The position numbers were made by a program, and so were the translations under genes. 64,000 bases of DNA, taken from Ursus arctos (Eukaryota > Chordata > Mammalia > Carnivora > Ursidae). The stretch is taken from assembly GCF_023065955.2 (NCBI RefSeq), contig NW_026622886.1, forward strand, positions 11,666,001 through 11,730,000. Direction: 5' to 3'. The notes under the pieces were generated by a model that was given only the letters and a program-made list of their open reading frames with translations, ran no database searches and had not been told where the DNA came from. The first letter of the stretch is position 1. Each line of letters starts with the position of its first letter. Shown piece by piece: positions 43,201 through 58,200 of this stretch.

Positions 43201-46200
43201 CACTGGAAACCCCCTTGCAAGGAGACAATGTCAGATATCCTGTGTCTCTTCCTTGCTCACACTTCTTCTATCTCATCCCCAAAAGGGATTTGAGGTGTCT
43301 TAGCATTTGGTCCATGTTATGGACCGCATGTTTGTGTCCCCCCAGATTCATAGGTTGAAATGTTAACTCCCAACGTACTGGTATTAGGAAGTGGGGCCAT
43401 TGGGAGGTAATTTAGGTCCTGAGGGGAAAGCCCTCTTGCATGGGGTTGGTGTGTCTGTGTGTGTGTGTGTGTGTGTATTTTTTTAAAGTAATCTCTACAC
43501 CTACCATGGGGCTCAAACTCACAACCCTGAGATCAAGAGTCACATACTGATAAAAGGGGCCCAGAGAGCTTCCTCACTTCTTCTGCCGTGTGAGGACACA
43601 AGAAGACAGCAGTCTGAGCCTGGAAGAGAGCCCTCCCTAGAACCTGACCGTGCCGGCACCCTGATCTTGGGCTTCCAGACTCCAGGATGGTGAGAAACAC
43701 ATTTCTGCGGTTTTTAAGCCACCCAGTCGATGGAAGCAGTCCGAACGGATGAAGATGGTACGTAACAGGTGTTAACACGGTAGTTATTATTGAGATATGT
43801 AAAAACTGCCTCACTAGGATTGCCATGTCTGTAACACAACCCCATCCCAGTCAGAGGCAGCCAATAAATCCTGATTGGCCACGACACGTGATGCGCTGAG
43901 TCGCTCTCTGAACCACGGCAGTCCCCCCCTGCCCTGGCTCAGAATTACGTTTCAGGGTCTGTTATGGATTTCCTCCGTGAGGTTTCAGGATGCCCTGTCA
44001 CCTGCACCTCTGCACTTCCCATTCGGCTTTCTAGGTTGTTGTGTGTTGTGATTCCTAGTTTTGTTACACCTGGGGGTTTATTATAAGCCGTTCGGATCAG
44101 CCTTGGAAGAGAATGCCATCCATGCCCATCAACGTGTGTTAGCAACAAGCCTGCTAAGAAGTTGCATCTACACGGGGCAGGCGCTTGCTCTCTGTTATTT
44201 AAACCCCAAGCTATGCCCCTTAGATTCAATGCCAATCAATGGTTGCTAAGCAACTTGGGGAAAGCATGTAGCAGGAACATTCACGATGGATGACCTTTGC
44301 GCTCCCTCCTGGCTCTAAGGCTCCGGGGCCAGATGCGAGTGATTCCACTCCTCTGCTGTTGAAGCCTGCTACCTCCTGGGCACTGGGTCCTGGCCAACGC
44401 ACGTGCCGTTTGGCCTGGCTTTTAATTCTGTTCCCCTTTGCTCTTGCACAAATCCCTCCCCAAGCCTGAAGGCTCGGGCGCTTTGGGGCAGCCCCAGCCG
44501 CACTGACCCTGGAAGTGGAGGTCGGCACACTCGGCATCGGCGTGGCACTGTCCGTTGTCCTGCAAACAGCGGTCAACAGGCAGCCGCTCCGGCTCACAGT
44601 CCAACCCGTCTCCCACATAGTGACTTTTACATTCACACTTGTGCTTGCCCTGTGGGGAGAGCAGAGAAGATGAGAAGCCCCTTTTCTAGGATCCCGGGAC
44701 CCCTATGTGCTCTGTGGGCCCCCATCCAGCACAGGAGATGCTCAGAAGCACCAGGAAAATGCCTCGCCTGTAAATAGTGGCAATTAAGTCACTGCCACGT
44801 CTCATGTTTGCACAGGCTCATGACGAAATGTCATCTCAGCTCAAATGGCACTTCCTCAGAGACAGTGTCCCTGACCAGTTAAACAAAGCAGTTTTCCCCG
44901 TCCCTTTCTATCACACTGGCCCAATTCATGTTCTTGGTGCTTTCTGAAGGTATCTCGTGCACCTGTTTCGGCACGGAGCATTGCCCCCTCCCCCCACACG
45001 TTTCATTGCTACATCCCTGGCCCTGACAACAGCACACAGCAGGTGCCTGGTGACCACTTGCCGAATCAATGAATGATCTCACTTAATCCCCACAACAGTT
45101 CTATGAAGGCTGCCTTATTATTAGGCTCACCTGGCAAATGAGGAAGCGGAGACTCGGAGAAATGAACTAGCCAGTCGCAGGCCACGGAATGTAAGTGCCG
45201 GAGCTAAGACTCAGAGAGTGCCTCTAAGTTCACACTTACGACCGTGATGGACATTATCTCCTACCATCTTCTCTTCCCAACGGATAAACCGGACACCAGG
45301 GCACTGGTCCCATTCTAAAAAGACTCGAGTGGGTGCCCAAACCTGCATTTTCCCCCACTTCTTGCTGACATTTTTAAATAAACTTTTTACTTTGGATAAT
45401 TCTAGATTTTGAGAAGAGTTGTCAAGATAGCAGAAAGAGTTGCCATATACGCTTCGCCAGATTCCCCTATGTTACCTAATCATAGTACCTTGATCAAAAC
45501 TTAGAAATTAATGGTGACACATTACTATTAACTAAACAACAGACTTTATGTGGATTTCACCAGTCTTCCCCCTCATGTCCTTTTTCTGCTTAGGATGCCA
45601 CTTGACATTTCATCTGCAGACTTAACGAGACGTAGAGCCCGGTGGGAAGGAAGCTGAGGAGGAGGCCGAACGGTAAGCAGAGTGAAGCGAGGCTGAGCAA
45701 GGCAGGGGAGTGCTCCCAAGCTCCCCAGGGGGAGGAGAGACTCACCGGGCCGGTCATCTTGCAGGTGGCGTGCTCATGACACCCACCGTTGAGGCCATCA
45801 GCGCAGGGGTCTATCTCTGTGCAGCTGCGGCCGTCCCCCTTGTAGCCCTTCAGACAGCTGCAGGACACCTTTGTGCCCTTCTGGGAACACCTGGCCACCT
45901 TCGCACAGCCCCCGTTGTTCTGTTTGCAGAAATCCACAACTGCACGAGCAGAGGGGAGAGGCCTCATTGAACCACTGTCTGTGGAATGTGGGCTTCAGGT
46001 GGGGGTACGGGTCACCCTGGAATCAGTGGTGTCGGGAAGGAAATGGGCCCCAGCATGTTGGAGTCATCTCTCCCCATTTCTTAGGGCCCCTGTGCTGGCC
46101 TTTGTGATCACTAGAATCCCATGGCTGATATCCTCCGAGACCAGGCCTGGTGACTTCTGTGCACCTCTGAGCCCCTTTGTCACATACCTTGGTTCCACTT

Positions 46201-49200
46201 TGGTAGTAGTTCTCTGAACGAGTTTGGGTTTTTAATGTTAGGACAGGTGCGTGTGTGCGTGTGTGTGCGCGTGTGTGTGCATGCGCGCGTGTGTGCGCTT
46301 GCGTGTGTGCGTGTGTGTAGAGTTAGTGTATTCTTGAGCACTTCATGAGATGGGATCATTACCCCCATTCTACAGATGAACAAACTGAAACCCAGAGAGT
46401 GTAACTGACCTGACAAAGGCAAAATGGCGATCGCGTGGTGGCGCTGGGATTTAAACCCAGCTTGTTTTGACCCCCAAAGCCCATGCTTTCCCCACTGTGT
46501 TGTGCTACCCCTTAGGACCTTTGTTTTCACGATCTCCTGAATTTCAACCCACTACTAGATTAGTTCCAGCCTCCGGAGCAGCTGGAAAGCCATCTGATTT
46601 CTCCTGCCTGGCTTTTGCCTGGAGTCATGGCAGCCTTGAGGCTCTGAGAGAACAAACACGAGGACAAAAGGCCTCATCCTAAGGATCGTAGCATGGAAAG
46701 ACAGGACCTGGGTCCCTGCTGCCCTTGTTGCTCAGTGACCTACTTCCGGACTGTCTTGTAGCAGATTACAAAAGAGCAGGTACAGCAGATCTCATTTCTG
46801 TAAAGAAACTATGTATCTTTATTTGCACATTTATTCATGAAAGAAGTTAGAAAGAACACGTGGCATAGGCTGGTAGGTTTCTCCCAATATCTTTTGTTTC
46901 CTTTTTCTATAGCAAGAGATTTTTAGCTGGGCTCATGGTTGCCTAAATGAAGACTACATTTCCCAGACTCCTTGCAACTAGGTATGACAGATGATGAGAC
47001 TCTAGCCAATGCCATGGAGACAGACAACATCTTTAAACTACTTCTAGGTGCATCCTTAAAGGGAAGGAGGTTTGCCTCCTTCCTCGCCTCCCCCATCCTG
47101 CTGCCTGGGATGTGCCGATGACCATCTCAGGCCAGGTTAGTGAGTGATGGCAGAGCAACAAGATAGAAGGAGTCTGGGCTCCCAGATGTCCTTTCAGGGC
47201 TATGTTAGCTTTGGATGCCTCCATTCAAACTACTCTATGAGATAAAAACAAACATCTAAACATTTGCCTTGTTTATGCCACTGTCCCTTTGGGCCTCTGC
47301 ATGGCTGAACCTATCTTTTAACTACTAAATACAGACATGGCAATGGTCAAAGTGATTCTCACCAACTGATGAGAGTAACTGTTGTTTTCTTAGTACTGTA
47401 ATGTATTTCCTGAAAAAATTTTTTGAAGTGAGGCTGGATAACCTGTAGAGTTACAAAAACACTATATAATAAAGTGCATCACTTTGAGTGTGCAAAGCGA
47501 TTTCAGAACAATGACCTGGGAGGTGTGCGGGTCAAGCATGAGCAAACCCACTAAGGAAACTGAATCACAGAGAGGCTAGGTATTGGGAAAATGGCCCAGG
47601 CAGGAGTGGAAGGGTCAGGAGGAAGTCCAGGCACTCTGACCAAGTCCCGCTCTGCTCCCGCCCTGCCCTATTTTACACACGCACCGACGGGACCTACCAG
47701 TGCACGTGATTCCGTCCCCTTCATAATTCAGGTTACACTCACACGTGTTGTTCTCCTTACAGGTGGCGTGAGCGGAACAAGAAGGCGTGCACACGGGGGC
47801 CAAGGCTGCAAACAAAGGGGTCACTGTTCATGCTCTCCCTGTGGTGTGAGGACTCGGGACGCACCGAGACACCCTGTCTGGCCTGTCCCTGTGTTTCATA
47901 AGTGTCCCCTTCCAGCAGGAGATTAGGGTGATTTGCTAAGGTTCCTCCCAGCCTGGAGAGTCAGAGATTCCAGAATTACCCTGTAACATTAACACATTAA
48001 CCTGGAATGTTATTCGGATTAAACTATAGTATGTCATCTTTATGGGCAACCTGTTAAAGCCTTATCCCTCAACAAGGATACGTTTGGCAGATTAGCTCTT
48101 TGGCCCTGTGGGCATGGGGTCCCAGAAGGAGATGGCTGAATTGGAGGAGAAATTCCATGGGCTTCGGAGGGCACCGCTCAGCTTGGGAGAAGTCTGGAGC
48201 TCTGGTGAGTGAATGGGGCGGCCATGTCAACAGGCAGCTTGGAGCCATGGGGTGGTCAGGGGAGGAGGGGAAGTGTGGGAACTGAAGCTCAGGGGTTCTG
48301 GAATCTCAGGCTGCTTAAGCCCACAGGAAGAACTTAGTCATTCCCTCCTGCCCCCAGTGGTTCGCAGTGGAAAATTCAGCCTTCACATCTCGGACCTTCC
48401 ACCAGACCTCAGGATTCAGGGTGTACGGGAGACCTCAGAAAACTGGCTGCTCAGGAAGGATCTAGATTGTGATGATAAGGATCATGACTGACAATGGCAA
48501 TGGCAGCTCTTGTTAGGGCCGCACGTACTAGGCTCTTCACAACCACCATCTCTGACCCTCACAGCTTCTCCCCTGCAAAGGGTGCAACAGGCACTTCCTT
48601 TTGCAGATGAGTGCCCCGGGGCCCGGACCAGGTAGGTTCCCTCGGGCCATTCGTCTAGTAACTAGCAGAACCAGGGGTCAGATCCCGGACTCCAGAGAAC
48701 TGTGCATTTGCTATGAAACCACTCCGCCTCTGTGTCGGCACAAGTCTGGGCCCGGGACCACGATCCCAAGGGACCCCTCCTGCCCAACCCAAGGGACCCT
48801 TGTCTGCCTGAGCTGGGTCCTTCCGTGATGGCACAGGACGGCATGCTGGTTTCATGGATTTGAGTTAAATCTTTTCATCCAGTTTTCCTTCAAGACCGCA
48901 AACCGCCTGAGGCCTGGGGCCACATTTCCAAATCATCTTTTCCTTGTGGAAAAGGAAACGCCTGCGTTGTTGGTATTTTCAGGCGTCGCACAGCCCCCAG
49001 CCTCAGCTAGATGCTCTGGGAGGCTCCGCTGCGGCACGGTTCTGTGGGCAGCTGACCGCCCCCGGGACGGACCTGTCTGAGTGTTGCAGAAGCGGCCTGT
49101 CCACCCCGTTTCGCAGAAGCACTGCCCAGAGCCCGTGATGCCGTCATCACACTGTCCGTGGGCTGAGCAGCCACAGGCTGTAAAGCAAATAGGAGGGTGA

Positions 49201-52200
49201 TCAGAAATCAGTGATCAGGGATTGAAATCCAATCAGGCAGCTCACTGTCCACCTGTTGGCTGTGCTGTCAGCATGGAAGGACCATGCTTATGTCACAGTT
49301 TCATTCATTCATTCAAACGTTTCAAAAATAACATAGTCAGTGGCTATCATGGGGTGGACGTGACTTGGCAATGAACTTACAGTGAAAAACATAAAACATA
49401 AGGTTCCTGCTCTCATGGGGCTTACAGTCTAGGAGTAACTGGCTTTTGAACGTGTAATTATTAACATGGTGAGTGTTATAAACACAGAAGTAGAGGGCGT
49501 CATCGGGTATGTAACAGAATAGAAGGGGGAGAGAACCTTATCTGGGATCTCCTAACAGAGAAATCTATTTAACAGTGAAATCTTCAAGATACGTACCAAT
49601 TCTTTCTCTTCTTGCCACCTTGAGCACTATACCCCTGGCCCAAGGCATCACCAGCTCTCACCTAGATTGTTGCATTCAGCTCCCCAAAGGTGGCTCTGCT
49701 TCTGCTCTTGTTCTCCTACAGTATACTCTCCTTGGGGCAGCTGAAGCAATCCTTTCCAATCTGCTCAGCGCACTCCCCCATTCACAATCCTCCATTGGCC
49801 GCCCATTACACTAAGAATAGATGAAGAGCTGTCTCTGGCCAAGAAGCTCTTATGTTACCTGGCCCCTGGTGGCCTTCAGATTTCACTTCCTTCCTCTCTT
49901 CCTCTTCTTTGCCCACTCTGCTCAGCCACCAGTGCATGCCACGCCCACTTCTGCCTCAGGACCTTTGCACTTGCTCACTTCTCTTCTAGGAAAACCATTC
50001 CTCTAGTCTGCACTGCTCAGTAGAGAAACCCTTGCTACATGTGGCTATGTAAATTTAAACTAATTAAAATAAAAAAATCAGTTCCTTAGTCACACATTTT
50101 GAGTGCTCAATAGCTACAGGTAGCTAGTGGTTCCCATTCCTGATGGTAGAGTTACAGAACATTTCCAGCAATGACTGAAAATTTGTTTGGGCAGAGCTGC
50201 CATTGGAGATCCCCATGCCTGTCCCCACCTCTTTTCAGTCTCACCTCAAATATTCCCTGTGTGAGATGTCTTCTAAAACAGTGCCTCCCTTCCTTCCCCA
50301 TCCCCTTCACCTGCTTCTTTTTCTTTATACCTTTATAACTACCTTTGTTTCTGAGCATATATTCCTTGAGAGTTGGGATTTGGCCCCTCCCAACACCACT
50401 GTATCCCTACAACTTAGAACTATTCCTGGCCTTTGAGCAAGTCACTTAGCCCCTTTGTGTCTCAGTTTCCACATCTGGTAAGTAGGGATAATAACGGTAC
50501 TCCCGCAAAGGGCAGTTGTGAGGATTAAATGATAAAACACACCTGCCTGGCACATAGTAGGTGCTCCGTAAACATTAGCGTAAACATGAGCTGTCAAGAT
50601 TGATAAGGACTCTAAATGCATGTTGGTTGAATGACTGAATGAGTGTTGTTCAGCCACAGCTTGTCTTGATGGCTGCAGGGGATGTGAATTTCACTTCTAG
50701 AGATGGGCTCTCTCAGTGGATGGCAACTGGCAAACATTCAGGGAGGGAAAAATCATGTAAAGGCAGGCAGATGGGAGGTGGGGGGACAGGAGAGAGAGGA
50801 AGAGGGATGCTTCTGGGTCAGGCAGGGGATATGGACGAGGACAGGGAGCACACAGCTGAATGACAAGCTAAAGCAGGGGGAGTGGGAAACACGTACACTG
50901 ACAGTCAGGCCCGAATCTCCCCGGCAGGCACAGCTCGCACGCCGTCCCGTTGAAGCCCATGTGGCATCTACACTCGCCTATGCCCAAGTACTGATCGAGG
51001 CAGAAACCATGGTTATTACAGGGGGTATCCGCTCCTCCAGGGCAGGCTGGAAGAGATGAGACAACAATGACTCAACAGTCTCCCAAGACCCAGAGCAGCT
51101 CAGCCCCTTTGTAATGTGCTGTTGATCGGCCCTCAGCTGTGGGGCTCATCTCCATCAGCCCAGAGAGACCGTGGCTCTGGGGACACACCCACAGAGTGTC
51201 ATCAGATGCTTCGGGCAAGCCAGTGGCCTCTGGAGCATGCACTTAAATGTATCTGATAGGATTCTACTACGGCAGAGCAATATGCTGAACCCTGCATTGT
51301 ATTTGGCGGCTAGGAGGCCTGGATTTGAGTAGATCTGGGCTGAATTTGTTTGAGCTTCAGTTTTCTTAGCTCTGGATGATGATGATGGTGATGGCGACCT
51401 AGACCGCATTGTGACTGAGGATCAAACACATTACTGTAGGGCGCCTGGGTCCTAATGGCTCCGTCCGTTAAGTGTAGGCCTTCGGCTCAGGTCATGATCC
51501 TAGGGTCCTGGAATCAAGCCCTGCGTCAGGCTCCCTGCTCAGCGGGGAGTCTGCTTCTCCCTTTCCTTTTCCCCTCCCCCCCTGCTCATGTGCGCATGCG
51601 CTCGCTCTCTCTAATAAAATCTTTAAAAAAATGTTACTGTAACTGAGAGCACTTTGAAAACAGAAAGCACTGAGCAAATGTAAGGAATGGCACTGATTTT
51701 TGTGCACACGTAAGTGATAGAGTGTGGATACTGGGTGTGTGTGTGTACTCCCAGCCCAGAATTTTCTTGACTGGACCACAATGAAGGGAGTACACATGGT
51801 GGTTAAAACCATGGCTTCTGGGGACACTCTGTGGGACCTTGGGCTTGCTGCTTATCCTTTCTCTGCTTCAATTTTCTCATCTGTAAAATGAGGATAACGA
51901 TGGAATCTACTTCTTAGAGGTTGTTGCCAGGTTTAAATGTGTTGTTATATATGGGAGTAGCACTCCATAAATGTGCTCAACTAAAACAATGTGCGGCCGA
52001 TGGGAGGTGCCACGGCATTTGTTACCACTGGCCAGACGTTCTATCTATACACAGAGGTTTCCGGATGGGCCCAAATGTCCTTTGGCAAGGAGCCCTTTCC
52101 TACGGAGGTAAGAGAGGGAGGTGATGTCATACGTTCCATGGGGGGGGAGGCTTCAGGAAACAACGGCCCCCACACCTATTAGCATAGCCCCCTGCTAAGG

Positions 52201-55200
52201 TAGAATCCTATGCATTTAAACTTATGTGCTCATCAGCATCCTGGACTAGCATCAGAAACGAAATACGATGTTTCTAGCACCAAGGGAAATGTCTGACGCT
52301 ATCACGTAGAGCAAAAAAGCACAACACGATGACAATCAACGCACAGGAGAATCTCAGCTCTGGAAAAAACAAAATATGACACAAGGTAAAAGTGGAAGGA
52401 AAGCTACGCCGCTCTTCAGAACGATGGCTTGCGGATTTTAGAGGAGTTACTGGGAGCAACGCGCTCCGACGCCCCCTCCCCCACCCCCTACGGCGTCTGT
52501 ACTTTCAAATACTGCGCAGTGATCGCACAATCCTTTCAGAATCGCGAGGTGGTAAGAGGCGCCCTCACCCTGACAGTCTCGCCCGAAGTAGCCCTTGCAG
52601 CACTTGGGGAGCCGTAACACCATGGTGCACTGCTCCCGGCAGCCTTCCAGGTACCCGCTGAAAGCCGAGTAGTATCGACACTTCTCCTTCACGCCCTAAA
52701 GGAAGAAAGCGCACTAACCCTCCGCCTTCCACCGCCCGGACTTGGGCTCTTTGGCTCTAGTCCGCCCCCAGTGGAGGATCCTGGGTACTGCCCAAACTGC
52801 AAAAGGGGACGCCATGGCTCGGAGCCCTTTACAAGGAATGCTTTTCTTAGGGGTGTAGCTAGGCAGATGGATGGGGCAGGGGGCAGAGCTAGAGCTCACA
52901 GAAAGATTTCTCCGCAGCCTTAAAAGGAAGGACTTGCTGACTCTGAGTGTTTTTGCAAAGGGTGCGGTGTTTTGGGAATGGAGTGGGGGAGAGAGAGCTT
53001 TCCATCGTGAGGGGGTGGGGTTCTGTGGCAAGGCCCCCAAATCATCAGCAGGGAAGGTTTGGCAGGCGTGTTTTTGCTAGAGGTTTTACTAGTAGGGTAG
53101 AGGGAAATTGGCTAAGGGATAAGTAAAAAAAGCAATATTTAATGAGTGTTTACTATGTGCCAGGCTCTGTACGCACATTTTAAAACGTACTTTTCCTAAT
53201 ACCCACACACAGAATGATTATTAGCTCCGTTTTATGGAGGAAAAACCATGTAGATTATGTAATTTGCCGAAGATTACCCACTGGAATTGGCTCGAAGAGC
53301 CGTGGACTCCACATTCCATTGACTTAACCATTACTTTTACGTTGCTTTCTGGGCCCTAATTCTAGCTTTGCTCCTTACTGGCTCTGTGGTCTTGGCCTAA
53401 TTGCTTACCCTCTCTGAGATACATTTTTTTTTCATAAGTGGAGGAAATAATAGCTTCCTATGAGAGTTATAATGGGGGCAACGTGTAATAAAGAAAGGGC
53501 CCAGCACACAGCCAGGGACAGGGATAGCGGCCAACAAAATGCAGCTATTCTTTATATAATTATCATTATCTTTGAAGTCTCCTTTAAGTCTACAATCCCA
53601 TGATTTTTCTAGATAGTTCCTAGAAGGTGGGTACTGGGTTCACAGTTTGCCTGGGTTCAAGGAGGCTAAGGATGCCTGGTTGTTAAAAGAATGATGCAAA
53701 TTGCAGTTATACAACAGACCTGCAGAGGCACACCCGTGCACACACACTCACACCTACCAGAACACGGGTATGAGAATGGAACAAACATCGTGCTCCAAAC
53801 GTTATCACTGCATTCATAATTACCTTTGATTTACTCCACTTCGGGCAGCTGGGGGTATTGGCGCAGCTCCAACAATCTCCCTAGTATGCAAGAAAAGAAA
53901 TGCTTAAAAATCAAGAATATCAGGCAACCCAAGGATATGCCCCTGGTTAATGCCTTGGTGAGTTGACAAAGAACTTAATCTTGACTAAGATTCTGGCTCC
54001 GATCAAGAACACAAAGGCAAGCACACTGCGACTTTGCCATGGAGAATTCTGAAAGTCTGTCTTGGCCCTCAGCTCCTTGGTTTTTGTTGGTTGAGGTGAG
54101 ACCTTCCCTGCTACACAGAGCTGGGCCAGGGCGGGCAGTGCTCTCCAGGCATCTGGTCCAGTGGCAGTGGGAAATGTGCACGCAAGTGTCCCTTCCACTA
54201 TAAACCAGCTATGATACTTTTGGCGAGTCACCCTCTTTGACCCTCAGGTTTCTGACCTACAAAATAGAGACCACGATTCTCGCTGCTGTTTGACCTTCAG
54301 GGGACTGGTGATGGAAACTATTAATGGCAAAAACGTGTGCCAATATACTTTGGAAGTTAAGAAGGCCACAACTTCTACAGCAGAAAGGACAACCAGGTTT
54401 TTCACCTTCTACTCTGGCTGCCTGGTATCTCAAGAACTTGGGATATTTCTCGAATCCTTACAAGTTGCCAGGTACCAAAGCCAGCTGGTCATAGACTTGG
54501 CCATGCAAGCCACCTCCCCTCTTTGAGACTCAGTTTCCAAATCTCCATCACAGAGTTACTGATAACAACTTGTATTGTTGGATTCCTTTAGGGGTAAGAT
54601 GAGCATTGAGCCAAATGGCTGGCTCTACACACGATCCTGGACAGATGAATGAGTATGAAATGTGACAGCGTCTCACACAGCAGGGCCCAGGGCAGACATT
54701 CAAGCACTGTTGTTAAATGAACGAATGAATAAGTCAACGGTGGTGTGGGTGCCATATGATACTAGGTTGAACCCTATGAAGTTGCCATTTTTGTACTCAT
54801 ACCCTGCCAAATACGACAATTTTATATGGTCTCATCTGGCAGAAGAGCAAAAAACGTTTGTTGAATGAATGGGTGAGTGACTGAGCAGATAGGGGGCTTT
54901 GAAAAGGAAGAGCTTGTTGCAGGATCATGGGCACACAGTTGCCTCCTTAATGGTGAAGGGATGAATGGATGGGGGGCTGTGGGTAAATGGACTGTGCCAG
55001 GCTGGGGCAGGGCTAAGGAGATGCTTGTGGGTTCTGAGTTTGACGAGCACCATCATCTGGCCCTCAGATCTCGTGGGTCCTGGGCTCCCTGAGGACCAGC
55101 CTTCACTGGTTTCGAGGCAGAATCCATGCTGGGTCGTGAGGGCTGAACCCCAACACTCTCCTATTATGGTACTGTTTTGGGGACTGACCGAAAAATTGTA

Positions 55201-58200
55201 TGCGGCAAAAGTGTCACAGTGGCCCCCCAGGGTGGAATCGATCAGGAGGCAGTCAATGCCGTAGGCCACACCCAGGTCAAACAAGAGTTCTCGCTGCACA
55301 ATTCGGCATGTTTGGTCATTCAGGAAAAGCTCGCCCTGAGAGGGGGGAAGGGAGATGGAGAGAGAGAGAGAGAGAACAGTCAACGATCCTTCTTAGACTT
55401 CTCTTCTTCCTAAGGCCATATAAAGTGGCCAACACCTGCAAGACTCAGAAAGCACTATATATATATATATATATATATATTCTTATAGATGTAAGATACA
55501 TATAGCAAACAGCCAGTGCCTATTATGTGCAGAGTAATGCTACATGTGGAGCCCGTGCAAATTCCTTGAATCCTCACAATTTCCTAGAGGAATGATTACC
55601 AAGATCACTGCTTCCAGATGAGAAAACTGAGACAGGGGAGGTTCAATACCTTGCCCTAGGTCAGGCAGCTGGGGAGTGGCGGTGTGGGCACGCCCACAGG
55701 CCATCAGCCTCTGAGCCCCAGCCGTGGCCTCCACCAAAGTAGAAACAGGGGCAGCGAGGGGGACGGGCTGGAGCAGCCGCGACCTGTCTGTGGTTCAGGA
55801 TCCACTTTGGTAACGTGGCCACTTCGTGAGCAGTAGTGTGTTTTTTGTTGTTGTTTGTTTGTTTACTGAGTGCTACGTTCTAGCAAAATGTGGCCATGAC
55901 CTTTTTTTTTTGAGGATATACAAGTGATGGGCTGTAAGTCTATAATGATGACAATAACTTCTTTTCACATGTACTAGGCATTGTCTAAATCATGCTCTAG
56001 AGACATTATTTCACTTTGCTTGCAACAATTCCAGAGCTTTCTTCCTTAGGGTTCACCCAGCTAGTAAATCGTTGACTACATCTCCACCCACCCCTGGAGG
56101 AAGCATAATGCTTTTAGAAAATTCTGTGGGAGGAAAACAAAAGATAAATCTCAGCATCTATTGATGGGATGGACACGGTGTGATTCAGTGGCGAGAGCAC
56201 TGGAAAACTGGTTAAATCCTCCACTTCCGCTTATGTGCGGTGTGACTGTGAGTGAGTTACTGAACTTCTCTGAGGTTTAATTGTTTTCATCAGGTCAATA
56301 GGATTAATGATTCTATTGCATAGGGTTGTTAGAAGGCTCAAACTAAATAATACATTGCCAAGTGCTCTGAAAGCTACAGTAGCACCCAGAATGAGCAGCA
56401 GACATTCTTACTATACTTCTTTGATAGGTGTCCTGTTTGATCTATGGAAATAGTACAGCCAATCTCAAGAGTGTAAGTACATTGGAACAATGTTCTAAAA
56501 GTCGGAATGTAAAGGTGCTAACATTTCTCACATTCACTTTATAAAATCAATGCAATTCCACTGCAAACACCAAAGGGATTCTGGCTGGTCATAAGATAGA
56601 AACAGAATGACGTATGGCACTTCTAAGAAGGCTCCTTGAAGGGAAACAACTCAGCTGAGAGCTGCATCCCTTTCATCCTTCCTCCTGGCCCTGGTGGTGG
56701 GAGCTCCGTGCTCCAGCAGCCGTGTTGTACCTGGAGGTGGTTCTGAGGCTGGAAACGTGCTGCAGAGCAGTCAAACAGAAGGTGCTCCCCCAATGAGCCA
56801 TCATTCTAGCTCTGGCTTGGCTGCCTCCTGATTTCTTTTAAAAAGACACAAACCGTTATATATTTAAGCCACTGTCATTTTGGGTCGTCTATGGATACAG
56901 GATGTGGCTACTATTGTCCCATCAGACCCATTCATTATATGGAATTTCAGGGAGGCAATATGGTTCAGGAACTAGCCGGGGAAGGTGACAACTACGAACT
57001 TTCTCTCTGTTGGCTGATCTTGGTAGATATAGCCCAGAGCTGGCTCTGAATGCCAACAAGGGGCTAGAGGTGAGGCTGCAGTGGGGCTGGGAAGGAAGGG
57101 AAAGGAATGACCGGATCTTTCTTGCTTCAGCGGAGTGTCTCACACTGCAAAATAAATGCTCTGAAAAAAAAAAAACAAAAAAAAAACCAAAAACCAAAAA
57201 CCAAAAAAACAAAAACCAGAGCTGCTCTCTGAAAGTGTAAGGGCGGGGGGGCTCCCTAACCTCTGCTACCAGGGCTTGTGCTGGGCCAGGATTTCTGAGG
57301 TTCTTCCCATCAAAATACTCACTCTCAACTAATACCCCTGAAGGCAGAGAAAAGGGCTTGCTGTCAACTGAGGAAAAAATGACTATTCCCTTGAGGGGGC
57401 GGGGGTTGGGGAGTGTTGTGGGTACTCACGATGTCACCGCCAGCTCCACATGTCACCCGCAGCTCTGAGCCTTGCAGGGTCTTCCAGGCAGTGGCCCTGG
57501 GGAGACCCACTGCTAAAATCTGTAGGAGCGATGGTGCCGCGTTAACATGCCAGATTTAGCCGCAGAAGCCCCAAAGGAGCTTTGCCAACAGACCAAATAC
57601 AGACGTAAGTTTTTCCACCTTTAAAATGACGGCAGACATAATCAAAAGGAAGACTCATCACGGGCTCTAGAGAAAGCTGGAAATTCTTTCCGTAGGGCAA
57701 GTCTCCTCCAGCTGGGCTAATTTCAGTCACCCCTCCGTGCCTCCTCTAAGCTGGGGAGTCCACGGCAGAGGCTGTGTTGGTGTATGAAGCTAATGACAGG
57801 ATCCGTGGGTCGGGGAAATGGCACAGGGCGTGGTTATGGGTTGAACTGTGAGCCCTGAAAACGTTATTGACGTCCTGACCCCATTACCTCAGAATGTGAC
57901 TTTACTTGGAAATAAGGTCATTGCAGATGTAACTAGTTAAGATGAGGTCACATTGGAGTAGGTGGCCCCTTGGTCCAAAATGACTGGTGTCCTTATAAGA
58001 AGAAAAGAGAAGAGGAGAATGACATGTGGAGACACAGAAATACACAGGGAGAGGACAGCCACGTGACAAGAGAGGCAGGGACTGGAGGGATGCAAGGATT
58101 TCCAGCAACCGCCAGAAGCTAGGAGAGAAACATGGAACACATTCTCTGTCCAGGCCTCCAGAAGGAACAACCTTGTCAGCACCTTGACGTCAGACTTCCC

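Larger units (their letters stand above)
43318..43760 (+). mobile_element. MLT1-like ERVL-MaLR LTR with nested SINE
   Basis: TTATGGACCGCATGTTTGTG, ATTAGGAAGTGGGGCCATTG, TGTGAGGACACAAGAAGACA and CTTCCAGACTCCAGGATGGT are MLT1 LTR sequence. A GT run and a minus SINE fragment (43477-43549) interrupt it. Confidence 0.8.
40645..44507 (-). other. STAB2: STAB2 intron within the LINK-proximal region
   Basis: The largest STAB2 intron here. L1-type fragments lie at 40785-41210, 41650-41870 and 42590-43060 (all minus), and an MLT1-like LTR at 43318-43760 with a GT run and a SINE piece nested in it. 41215-41650, 41880-42580 and 43770-44500 are unassigned. Confidence 0.65.

Noticed and set aside
42678..43358. 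226-codon plus-strand open frame
   Set aside because: It runs over the antisense of an L1M end and into MLT1-like sequence; no protein-like composition or neighbours.
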